Shown here one piece after another: positions 6,392-12,396 of a stretch of 16,990 bases of DNA. Location of the stretch: contig DATLJU010000137.1 of NCBI GenBank assembly GCA_035538735.1, positions 1-16,990 on the forward strand, written 5' to 3'. This DNA is from Anaeromyxobacter_A sp035538735 (GTDB taxonomy: Bacteria > Myxococcota > Myxococcia > Myxococcales > Anaeromyxobacteraceae). The translations under genes were made by a program, and so were the position numbers. Each line of letters opens with the position of its first letter. The first letter of the stretch is position 1. The notes beneath the pieces were generated by a model. The model was given only the letters and a program-made list of their open reading frames with translations. It was not told where the DNA came from and made no database searches.

Positions 6392-7329
6392 GCGGCGGGT
6401 CCCTGATCGAACAGCAGCCGCGGCGGACCCTCCTCGCCGGGACCCGGCGCCACCACCGTCACCACCGAACCGAGGGGAAGGGCGAGGTTGTGGTCGGCGT
6501 GACCCGCCGCGACCCCCTCGATGGCCGGGACGCCGAGCGCGTGGACCAGGTCGCGCACGACCTCGGCGCCGGTCAGCCCATCGGCGTCACAGGCCGTGAG
6601 GTGCCCCACGCACACGGCGCGCACGCCGTCGAGCGCGCCGGCGAGCCGGAGCTGGGTCAGGTACCGGTCGAGCCGGTACGGCTTCTCGGCCACGTCCTCG
6701 AAGAAGAGCACCGCACCCTGGAGCGACGGCAGCCACGGCGTGCCGCACAGGTGCGCGAGCATCGTGAGCGAGCCGCCGAGGAGCGTCCCGGAGGCGCGCC
6801 CGGGCCGGATGACGCCGGTCCCGAGGCATCCTTGCCCCGGCCGAACCGAGCCCGCCCGCGCCGCGTCGCTCGACCCGAAGAGCAGCGCCCGGAGGTGCTC
6901 CAGCGCCTCCGGCGTGGCGCATCCGAGCGTGGTGACGAGCGGCGCGTGGAGGGTGACGAGGCCCGCCCGGTTGAGCGCGGCGTGCAGGACCGTCACGTCG
7001 GAGAAGCCGACCACCCACTTCGGCGGATGCAGTAGGCGCGCCGCCTCGAGCCGCGGGAGCAGGTGCATCGCCCCGTAGCCGCCGCGGGCGCAAAAGATGG
7101 CCTTGGCGTCGAGGTCGCTCGCCGCCTCGCGCCACTCGGCCAGGCGCCGGGCGTCGTCGCCGGCGAGGTAGCCACGGCGGGCGACCACGTCCGATCGCAT
7201 GCGGACCTCGAGGCCCATGACGTCCCGCAGCACGGCTACCCCGCGCGCCAGCTTGTCGGGATCGACCGGGCCGGAGGGCGCGATGACGTGGACGACGTCG
7301 CCGGGGTGGAGGAGCGGGGGCCGGATCAA
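6388..7329 (-). CDS. ldcA: LD-carboxypeptidase (peptidase family S66), muramoyltetrapeptide carboxypeptidase
   Basis: This enzyme removes the terminal D-Ala from the recovered L-Ala-D-Glu-DAP-D-Ala tetrapeptide, making the tripeptide that Mpl uses. From a TTG start at 7329 the protein has 313 residues and begins IRPPLLHPGD, the usual family start, with APSGP shortly after. The catalytic triad is visible: Ser110 in GFSDVT, Glu211 in FFEDVAEKP and His277 in GHADHN. These positions are close to those of Pseudomonas LdcA (as recalled: Ser115, Glu217, His285). The ARGGYG loop precedes the serine. The frame is open further upstream to a TTG at 7407 (339 residues), but that extension is low-complexity; neither start has a convincing ribosome site. 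No signal peptide, so cytoplasmic. It is first in the group and overlaps the serine hydrolase by GTGA. Confidence 0.9.
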   Translation of the reverse strand: MIRPPLLHPGDVVHVIAPSGPVDPDKLARGVAVLRDVMGLEVRMRSDVVARRGYLAGDDARRLAEWREAASDLDAKAIFCARGGYGAMHLLPRLEAARLLHPPKWVVGFSDVTVLHAALNRAGLVTLHAPLVTTLGCATPEALEHLRALLFGSSDAARAGSVRPGQGCLGTGVIRPGRASGTLLGGSLTMLAHLCGTPWLPSLQGAVLFFEDVAEKPYRLDRYLTQLRLAGALDGVRAVCVGHLTACDADGLTGAEVVRDLVHALGVPAIEGVAAGHADHNLALPLGSVVTVVAPGPGEEGPPRLLFDQGPAA

Positions 7330-7391
7330 GGCGGGGGCAGAATATCCCCCCCGGCGGCCGGGAGCGACCCCATCCGGTGCCCTCAGGGTCG

Positions 7392-7421
7392 TTGACACCT
7401 CCCGCAAATCATCTCTACGTA
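7392..7421 (+). promoter_or_regulatory. Candidate sigma-70 promoter for acs
   Basis: A perfect TTGACA (7392-7397) lies in the locally AT-richer divergent region upstream of acs. The best downstream partner at 18 bases is TACGTA (7416-7421), a poor -10. The -35 match is notable in such GC-rich DNA, but the pair is weak overall. Confidence 0.3.
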
Positions 7422-7438
7422 ACTCTGACCTTTTCCAC

Positions 7439-7449
7439 TAGTCTGACTA
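7439..7449. promoter_or_regulatory. Short dyad upstream of acs
   Basis: TAGTC-T-GACTA is a perfect 5-bp inverted repeat around a single central base, 28 bases before the acs start and just upstream of its AAGAGGAG ribosome site. It may be an operator, but the short length makes chance occurrence plausible. Confidence 0.2.
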
Positions 7450-7477
7450 TTTCACTTTCTCCAAGAGGAGTTCCGAG

Positions 7478-9376
7478 ATGAGTGAGAAGCGCCCCGTCCT
7501 CGAAGGCGAAGTCTTCTACCCCTCGGCGGAGGTGGTGGCGAGCGCGCGGGTCAAGGACTGGGACGCGACGGCGAAGCGGGCGAGCGCCGATCTGGAGGGC
7601 TTCTGGGGCGCGGAGGCCGAGGAGCTCGAGTGGACCCGGCGCTGGGACAAGGTTCTCGACGACTCCAACAAGCCCTTCTTCAAGTGGTTCGCCGGCGGGC
7701 AGACCAACATCGTCCAGAACTGCCTCGACCGCCACCAGAAGACCTGGCGGAAGAACAAGCTCTCGCTCGTCTGGGTGGGCGAGAAGGGCGACGTCCGGAC
7801 GTACTCGTATTTCGCGCTCAACCGCGACGTCTCGAAGTTCGCCAACGTGCTGAAGGCGATGGGGGTCAAGCGCGGCGATCGCGTCACCATCTACATGCCG
7901 CGCATCCCCGAGATCGTGATCGCGATGCTGGCGACAGCGAAGATCGGCGCCATCCACTCGGTCGTCTACGGCGGGTTCAGCGTCGACGCGCTGCAGGGGC
8001 GGATCGACGACTCCGAGTCGCGGGTGGTCGTGACCGCCGACGGCGGGTTCATGAACGGCAAGGTGGTGGAGCTCAAGAAGACCGTCGACGAGGCGGTGCG
8101 CCGCTGCCCCTCCGTCGAGACGGTCATCGTGGTCCAGCGCACCCGCCACGAGGTGAAGATGGAGGCGGGCCGGGACTACTGGTACCACGACCTCATGAAG
8201 CTGCCGCTCGCCACCGGCAGCTGCCCGACCGAGGTGATGGATGCCTCGGACCCGCTGTACGTGCTCTACACGTCGGGCACCACCGGCAAGCCGAAGGGCA
8301 TCATCCACGCCCACGGCGGCTACATGGTCGGCATCTACGCGACGTTGAAGTACGTCTTCGACGTGAAGGACGAGGACCGGTACTGGTGCGCCGCCGATCC
8401 GGGCTGGGTCACTGGCCACAGCTACATCGTGTACGGACCCCTCCTCTGCGGCGCGACCACGTTCATGTACGAGGGCGCCCCGACCTACCCTTATCCGAAC
8501 CGCTGGTGGCACCTCGTCGAGAAGTACGGCATCACGATCCTGTACACCGCGCCGACCGCCATCCGCGGCCTCATGCGCTTCGGCGAGAGCTGGCCCAACC
8601 GCCACGACCTGTCCACGCTGCGCCTGCTCGGCTCTGTCGGCGAGCCGATCAATCCGGAGGCGTGGAAGTGGTACCACCGCGTCATCGGGAAGGGCCGCTG
8701 CCCGATCATGGACACGTGGTGGCAGACCGAGACCGGCATGTTCGTCATCACGCCCACGCCGACCGTGCCGCTGAAGCCAGGGTCCGCCACGCGCCCGTTC
8801 TTCGGACAGGAGGCGGAGATCCTCGACGACGCCGGCAAGCCCGTCCCCGACGGCGAGGAGGGCTTCCTCGTCCTCAAAAAGCCGTGGCCGGCGATGATGA
8901 CCACCGTCTTCAAGGACCCCGAGCGGTATGCGAAGCAGTACTGGTCCAAGTACCCCGGCAAGTACATGGCGGGCGACGCGGCCAAGCGCGACAAGGACGG
9001 GTATTTCTGGGTCATCGGGCGGACGGACGACGTCATCAAGGTGTCGGGCTACCGGCTCGGCACCGCCGAGATCGAGAGCGCGCTCGTCTCCCACCCCGCC
9101 ATCGCCGAGGCCGCCGTCATCGGCCTCCCGCACGAGGTGAAGGGCCAGGCCATCCACTGCTACTGCCTGCTGCGGCAGGGCTTCAAAGCTTCGCCGGAGC
9201 TCGAGGACGAGGTGAAGGCGCACGTCGCGACGCACCTCGGCCCCATCGTCCGGCCGGAGAAGGTGACCTTCGTCGACGCGCTGCCGAAGACGCGCTCCGG
9301 GAAGATCATGCGGCGCGTCCTCAAGGCCCGCGCACAGGGCCTGCCCGAGGGCGACGTCTCGACGCTCGAGGAGTGA
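7478..9376 (+). CDS. acs: Acetyl-CoA synthetase, AMP-forming
   Basis: A 632-residue adenylate-forming enzyme that converts acetate, ATP and CoA to acetyl-CoA, AMP and pyrophosphate in the cytoplasm. The N-terminal ACAS_N region has FWGAEAEELEW (42-52). The AMP-binding P-loop is YTSGTTGKPKG (264-274). DTWWQTETG (412-420) includes the tryptophan that restricts the acyl pocket to acetate in Acs, which favours acetate over propionate or longer acids. GRTDDVIKVSGYRLG (514-528) is the hinge and CoA region. PKTRSGKIMRR (603-613) contains Lys609, the residue acetylated in Acs enzymes of this family, so post-translational control by a GNAT/deacetylase pair is possible. AAGAGGAG precedes the ATG by 7 bases. 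The gene is divergent from ldcA. Length is normal, slightly shorter than E. coli Acs. Confidence 0.94.
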   Translation: MSEKRPVLEGEVFYPSAEVVASARVKDWDATAKRASADLEGFWGAEAEELEWTRRWDKVLDDSNKPFFKWFAGGQTNIVQNCLDRHQKTWRKNKLSLVWVGEKGDVRTYSYFALNRDVSKFANVLKAMGVKRGDRVTIYMPRIPEIVIAMLATAKIGAIHSVVYGGFSVDALQGRIDDSESRVVVTADGGFMNGKVVELKKTVDEAVRRCPSVETVIVVQRTRHEVKMEAGRDYWYHDLMKLPLATGSCPTEVMDASDPLYVLYTSGTTGKPKGIIHAHGGYMVGIYATLKYVFDVKDEDRYWCAADPGWVTGHSYIVYGPLLCGATTFMYEGAPTYPYPNRWWHLVEKYGITILYTAPTAIRGLMRFGESWPNRHDLSTLRLLGSVGEPINPEAWKWYHRVIGKGRCPIMDTWWQTETGMFVITPTPTVPLKPGSATRPFFGQEAEILDDAGKPVPDGEEGFLVLKKPWPAMMTTVFKDPERYAKQYWSKYPGKYMAGDAAKRDKDGYFWVIGRTDDVIKVSGYRLGTAEIESALVSHPAIAEAAVIGLPHEVKGQAIHCYCLLRQGFKASPELEDEVKAHVATHLGPIVRPEKVTFVDALPKTRSGKIMRRVLKARAQGLPEGDVSTLEE

Positions 9377-9503
9377 CCTCCGCGCCGCGCGGCGACACCG
9401 TTTTGGTTGCAGCGGCGCCCCGCGCGGCGCATGATGAGCCGCCGCTCATTCTACTCTCAGTGCGGTCGGACCGGGCGTCCCGGACGACCCCGAAAGGATC
9501 CCC

Positions 9504-10166
9504 ATGCGCAGGCTCATCCTCTCCGCCCTGGCGCTCTCGCTCGCCGCGGGCGCGCGTGCGCAGGCGCCGCAGACCGAGGATCAGAAGACCCTGTACGCCA
9601 TCGGCGTGCTCGTCGGGAAGCAGCTCGACGTCTTCGGGCTCTCCCCGGCCGAGTTCGCGATGGTGAAGCACGGCCTCGAGGACACCGCCGCCGGCAAGAA
9701 GCCGGTGGTCGAGCCGGAGGCGTACCAGCAGAAGATCAACCAGCTCGCCCAGACGCGCATGAAGGTCACCGCCGAGAAGCAGAAGGAGAAGTCGAAGGCG
9801 TTCCTGGAGCAGGCGGCCAAGGAGAAGGGCGCGCAGAAGAGCGCCTCCGGCCTCATCTACGTGCCCATCACGGAGGGCCCAGGTGCGCAGCCGAAGGAGA
9901 CCGACACGGTCAAGGTGCACTACACCGGCACGCTCATCGACGGGAAGGTCTTCGACAGCTCCGTGAAGCGCGGGCAGCCGGCCGAGTTCCCGCTCAACCA
10001 GGTCATCAAGTGCTGGACCGAGGGCGTGGCCAAGATGAAGGTGGGCGGCAAGGCCAAGCTCGTGTGCCCCTCCTCCATCGCCTACGGCGACGAGGGGCGC
10101 CCGCCCACGATCCCGGGCGGCGCGACGCTCGTCTTCGAGGTCGAGCTGCTCGATATCAAGAAGTGA
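9504..10166 (+). CDS. FKBP-type peptidyl-prolyl cis-trans isomerase, Mip/FkpA-like, periplasmic
   Basis: A 220-residue exported prolyl isomerase and chaperone. The signal peptide runs through ARA (about residue 19). The N-terminal helical dimerisation domain (about 22-108) includes YAIGVLVGKQ and a long charged helix. The C-terminal FKBP domain (about 115-218) retains the usual active-site residues: HYTG (Tyr140), VFDSS (Phe150, Asp151), EFPL (Phe162), QVIKCW (Val167, Ile168, Trp171), AYG (Tyr194) and Phe211. It should therefore be catalytically active. AAGGA lies 7 bases before the ATG. It is followed after 28 bases by a beta-barrel gene, suggesting co-transcription and perhaps a role in folding envelope proteins. 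It could equally be labelled fkpA or mip; I leave the symbol empty. Confidence 0.93.
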   Translation: MRRLILSALALSLAAGARAQAPQTEDQKTLYAIGVLVGKQLDVFGLSPAEFAMVKHGLEDTAAGKKPVVEPEAYQQKINQLAQTRMKVTAEKQKEKSKAFLEQAAKEKGAQKSASGLIYVPITEGPGAQPKETDTVKVHYTGTLIDGKVFDSSVKRGQPAEFPLNQVIKCWTEGVAKMKVGGKAKLVCPSSIAYGDEGRPPTIPGGATLVFEVELLDIKK

Positions 10167-10194
10167 TCGACGCCGGCGGGGCGGCAAGCGACGG

Positions 10195-10980
10195 ATGCCC
10201 GCGCGTTGCATCGCTGCCGCCCTGCTGGCGCTGTGGGCGCTGCCCTCGGCCGCCTTCGACCGCTTCGAGATCCAGGTGTACCAGCCCGAGCTGAATGAGC
10301 CGGGCCACCTGGGGCTCGAGCTACACACGAACTACACGGTGAGCGGCGCGCGGGAGCCCGGCTTTCCGGGCGAGATCCCGCCCTGGCACACCGGGCGGTT
10401 CACCCTGGAGCCGGCGTTGGGCGTCACGCCCTGGCTCGAGCTCGGAGGGTATCTGCAGCTCATGGACGCCCCCCAGCACGGCGTCCGCTACGCGGGGTCG
10501 AAGCTGCGGGCGAAGCTCGTCGCGCCGCCCCCGTTCGGCGAAGGATCCTTCCTCGGCGTCAACCTCGAGCTCGGGTGGTTCCCGGCGGAGGTGGAGCAGG
10601 ATCCGTGGTCGACCGAGATCCGGCCGTTCCTCGGGTGGAAGGGCCGCTGGCTGCTCGTGGACGTGAACCCGATCCTCGGCGTCGCGCTGTCCGGCAAGGA
10701 CGCCTTCCGCGTCGCGCTCGAGCCGGCGGCCAAGGTCGCGTTCGACGCGCAGCTCGGATTCGCCGTGGGCGTCGAGTACTACGCCGAGCTCGGCTTCATC
10801 GACGCCATCCGGCCACTTCGGGACCAGGCTCATTATCTTTTCGGCGTGGTAGACGTCCTCGAGTCGTACGGGCAGCGGTCGAGCTCGCCGTGGGAGATCA
10901 ACCTGGGGGTGGGTGGTGGCCTGGGGGGCGGGGCCGACCAGCAGCTCATCCTGAAGTCGATCGTAGGCCGTAGCTTCTGA
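10195..10980 (+). CDS. Outer-membrane beta-barrel protein of unknown function
   Basis: A 261-residue protein with a signal peptide (hydrophobic segment to about residue 20, cleavage near SAA before FDRF). The mature part opens with EIQVYQPELNEPG, then runs as alternating amphipathic strands (LGLELHTNY, WLELGGYLQL, LGVNLELGWF, VGVEYYAELGF). It ends with a C-terminal Phe (IVGRSF), the usual barrel-assembly signal. There are no enzyme motifs or cysteine clusters. It resembles hypothetical transporter-type barrel proteins of proteobacteria, but I do not recognise a specific function. It begins 28 bases after the prolyl isomerase with only a weak ribosome site. Its TGA stop is the first codon of the dispersed repeat at 10978-11143. 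Confidence 0.8.
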   Translation: MPARCIAAALLALWALPSAAFDRFEIQVYQPELNEPGHLGLELHTNYTVSGAREPGFPGEIPPWHTGRFTLEPALGVTPWLELGGYLQLMDAPQHGVRYAGSKLRAKLVAPPPFGEGSFLGVNLELGWFPAEVEQDPWSTEIRPFLGWKGRWLLVDVNPILGVALSGKDAFRVALEPAAKVAFDAQLGFAVGVEYYAELGFIDAIRPLRDQAHYLFGVVDVLESYGQRSSSPWEINLGVGGGLGGGADQQLILKSIVGRSF

Positions 10981-11143
10981 GCTAGGGTTGTTCAGCCCGG
11001 GACCGAGCCCGGCCAGCGAGGCGCCAGCAGCGAGGCGCGACCACCGAGCATAGCCGTTGGCTATGTGAGGGAGGAGCAACGAAGCGATGCGCCGCGGATC
11101 GCTGGCCGCGGCGACGGGATGGGCGTTTAGGACAACCCTCTCA
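10978..11143 (+). repeat. Dispersed intergenic repeat, copy 2 (complete, MITE-like)
   Basis: Positions 11030-11143 match 28-141 at 109 of 114 bases. The ends form terminal inverted repeats: left TGAG-CT-AGGGTTGT (10978-10991) and right ACAACCCT-CTCA (11132-11143), perfect over 12 bases apart from the CT insertion. Hairpin stems are CATAGCC/GGCTATG (11049-11055 and 11059-11065) and CGCCGCGG/CCGCGGCG (11090-11097 and 11106-11113). A 14-base imperfect tandem duplication (CAGCGAGGCGC core, 11014-11041) is absent from copy 1. The element fills nearly the whole gap between the barrel gene and yfcF and ends 2 bases before the yfcF ribosome site. An ATG at 11087 preceded by GGGAGGAG opens a frame, but 2 of 3 differences in that frame change the amino acid, so I do not call it a gene. 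Confidence 0.85.
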
Positions 11144-11156
11144 GCGGGAGGTGCAC

Positions 11157-11798
11157 ATGGCGGAAGAGAAGCTGATCCTTTGGGGCGAGAAGAATTACTA
11201 CAGCCCGTACGTCTTCTCCTGCTTCGTGGCGTTGACGGAGAAGGGTCTCCCGTTCGAGATGCGCACGTTCGATCTCTTCGCGGGGGAGCACAGGCACGGC
11301 GACTACCTCGCGCGTTCGATCACGGGGCGGGTCCCCTCGCTCCAGCACGGCGATCTCTGGCTGGCGGAGTCCTCCGCCATCGACGAGTACCTAGAAGACG
11401 CCTTCCCGCCGCCGCAGTACGCGCGCCTCTACCCGGCGCGGCCGGCGGAGCGCGCCCGCGCCCGGCAGATCCAGGCGTGGGTCCGGAGCGATCTCATGCC
11501 GCTGCGCGAGGAACGCCCCACCTCGAGCGTCTTCATGCGCGAGCCGGTGAAGCCGTTCACGTCCGCCGGCCAGGAGGCCGCGGACCGCGTCGTCCGCGCC
11601 GCCGAGGCGCTCCTCCCGCAGGGCGCGACCTGGCTCTTCGGGGAGTTCGGCATCGCCGACGTCGACCTCGGGATGATGCTGCAGCGCCTCGTCGCCAACG
11701 GCGATCCGGTGCCACCGCGCATCCGCGACTACGCCAACCGCGTCTGGGATCGCCCCAGCGTGAAGACCTGGCGGACCCGGTCGCCGCAGCCGAGGTGA
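11157..11798 (+). CDS. yfcF: Glutathione S-transferase, YfcF-like
   Basis: A 213-residue cytosolic GST that very closely resembles E. coli YfcF by recall, including SPYV near the start, RVPSLQ (58-63), ESSAIDEYLED (71-81), RARARQIQAWVRSDLMPLREERPT and LFGEFGIADVDLGMM. The N-terminal thioredoxin-like domain has Ser16 as the likely G-site residue, and the C-terminal all-helical domain is complete. The expected role is glutathione-dependent peroxidase or transferase activity in oxidative-stress defence. ATG 11157 is preferred because GGGAGG (11146-11151) is correctly spaced; a GTG at 11151 overlaps that ribosome site. The gene lies 13 bases after the dispersed repeat, which therefore occupies its expected promoter region. 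Confidence 0.92.
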   Translation: MAEEKLILWGEKNYYSPYVFSCFVALTEKGLPFEMRTFDLFAGEHRHGDYLARSITGRVPSLQHGDLWLAESSAIDEYLEDAFPPPQYARLYPARPAERARARQIQAWVRSDLMPLREERPTSSVFMREPVKPFTSAGQEAADRVVRAAEALLPQGATWLFGEFGIADVDLGMMLQRLVANGDPVPPRIRDYANRVWDRPSVKTWRTRSPQPR

Positions 11799-11813
11799 CG
11801 CCGTCGCGGTGCC

Positions 11814-11857
11814 GTCGCCCTTCGACTACGCCGCTTCGCGGCTACGCTCAGGGCGAC
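11814..11857. repeat. REP-like nested palindrome
   Basis: Outer arms GTCGCCCT (11814-11821) and AGGGCGAC (11850-11857) enclose an inner hairpin GCCGC-TTC-GCGGC (11830-11842). CCCTTCGAC...CTCAGGGCGA elements recur between genes in many high-GC bacteria (recall). It lies between the convergent genes yfcF and the GNAT gene. Confidence 0.55.
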
Positions 11858-11881
11858 CGGAAGGATACCCAGGCGTCGTAG

Positions 11882-11902
11882 GGCGGGGGCTCGTCCCCCG
11901 CC
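11882..11902. terminator. GC hairpin between convergent genes
   Basis: A perfect 8-bp stem GGCGGGGG/CCCCCGCC with a CTCGT loop lies 5 bases beyond the stop of the minus-strand GNAT gene and about 80 bases after yfcF. There is no T-run on either side, so it is a plausible bidirectional transcript end rather than a classical terminator. Confidence 0.45.
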
Positions 11903-11907
11903 GCTGT

Positions 11908-12396
11908 TCACCGCAGCCGCTTCCAGTACACGAGCTCCGCCACGTCGGGCAGGACGAGCCCCGGCAGCGCTCCGACGCGCGCGTAGCCGTGGCGCTCGTA
12001 GAAGCGCTGGGCGTCCTCGTTGAAGTCGGAGACGAGCAGGAAGGCGTGGCGGCTCACTCGCGCCACCTCCGCCTCGAACGCGGCCAGGAGCGCGGCGCCG
12101 GCGCCGCTGCCCTGCGCTCCTCCCGCGAGCGCGATGAGCCGCAGGTAGCCGCCCATCCCGAAGGTGCCCTCGCGCAGGAACCAGGCGAGGCCGTGCGCGA
12201 CGCCCTCGACCTCCCAGGCGAGGAGCCCGTCGCCGCGGGCGAGCGCCGCCTCGAGATCGGCGGCGATCCGCTCCGCGCTCCGGCGATACCGGAGCATGAG
12301 CGGCAGGGCCGCCAGCGCCGGCGCGAGGGCCGGGACGTCCGAGGACCGCAGGGGTCGAACGCCTCGAGTTGCCGCACCACGCGCCGGAGGGGTCAC
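11908..12396 (-). CDS. GNAT-family N-acetyltransferase
   Basis: A 162-residue GNAT-fold enzyme. Motif A is LIALAGGAQGSGAGAALLAAF, with QGSGAG fitting the acetyl-CoA pyrophosphate-binding Q/R-x-x-G-x-G/A pattern. Motif B is LVSDFNEDAQRFYERHGYARVG, typical of the C-terminal half of the fold, with YERHGY. The N-terminus VRPLRSSDVPALAPAL is the usual GNAT opening. The acceptor substrate cannot be told from sequence; small amines, ribosomal protein termini or enzyme lysines are all possible. The GTG start overlaps the stop of the upstream deacetylase-like gene by 4 bases (GTGA, 12393-12396), so the two are translated together. It is cytoplasmic, whereas its partner is exported. Confidence 0.87.
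   Translation of the reverse strand: MTPPARGAATRGVRPLRSSDVPALAPALAALPLMLRYRRSAERIAADLEAALARGDGLLAWEVEGVAHGLAWFLREGTFGMGGYLRLIALAGGAQGSGAGAALLAAFEAEVARVSRHAFLLVSDFNEDAQRFYERHGYARVGALPGLVLPDVAELVYWKRLR

Noticed and set aside
7415..9235. Long open frame on the minus strand opposite acs
   Set aside because: It is antisense to a complete acetyl-CoA synthetase, rich in Val/Asp/His/Arg, with no recognisable motif. A shadow frame.
9377..9503. Terminator between acs and the prolyl isomerase
   Set aside because: A 12-base palindrome CGCCGCGCGGCG (9383-9394) and a TTTT at 9401 exist, but the stem is only about 4 bp with a loop and the T-run is short and offset. I would not call it.
11087..11881. Open frame starting inside the repeat with a good ribosome-like site (MRRGSLAAATG...)
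   Set aside because: The same start occurs in copy 1 at 85, but two of three differences change the residue, and beyond the repeat the two frames have unrelated continuations. In copy 2 it runs out of frame through yfcF. Likely a mis-annotation hazard rather than a gene.
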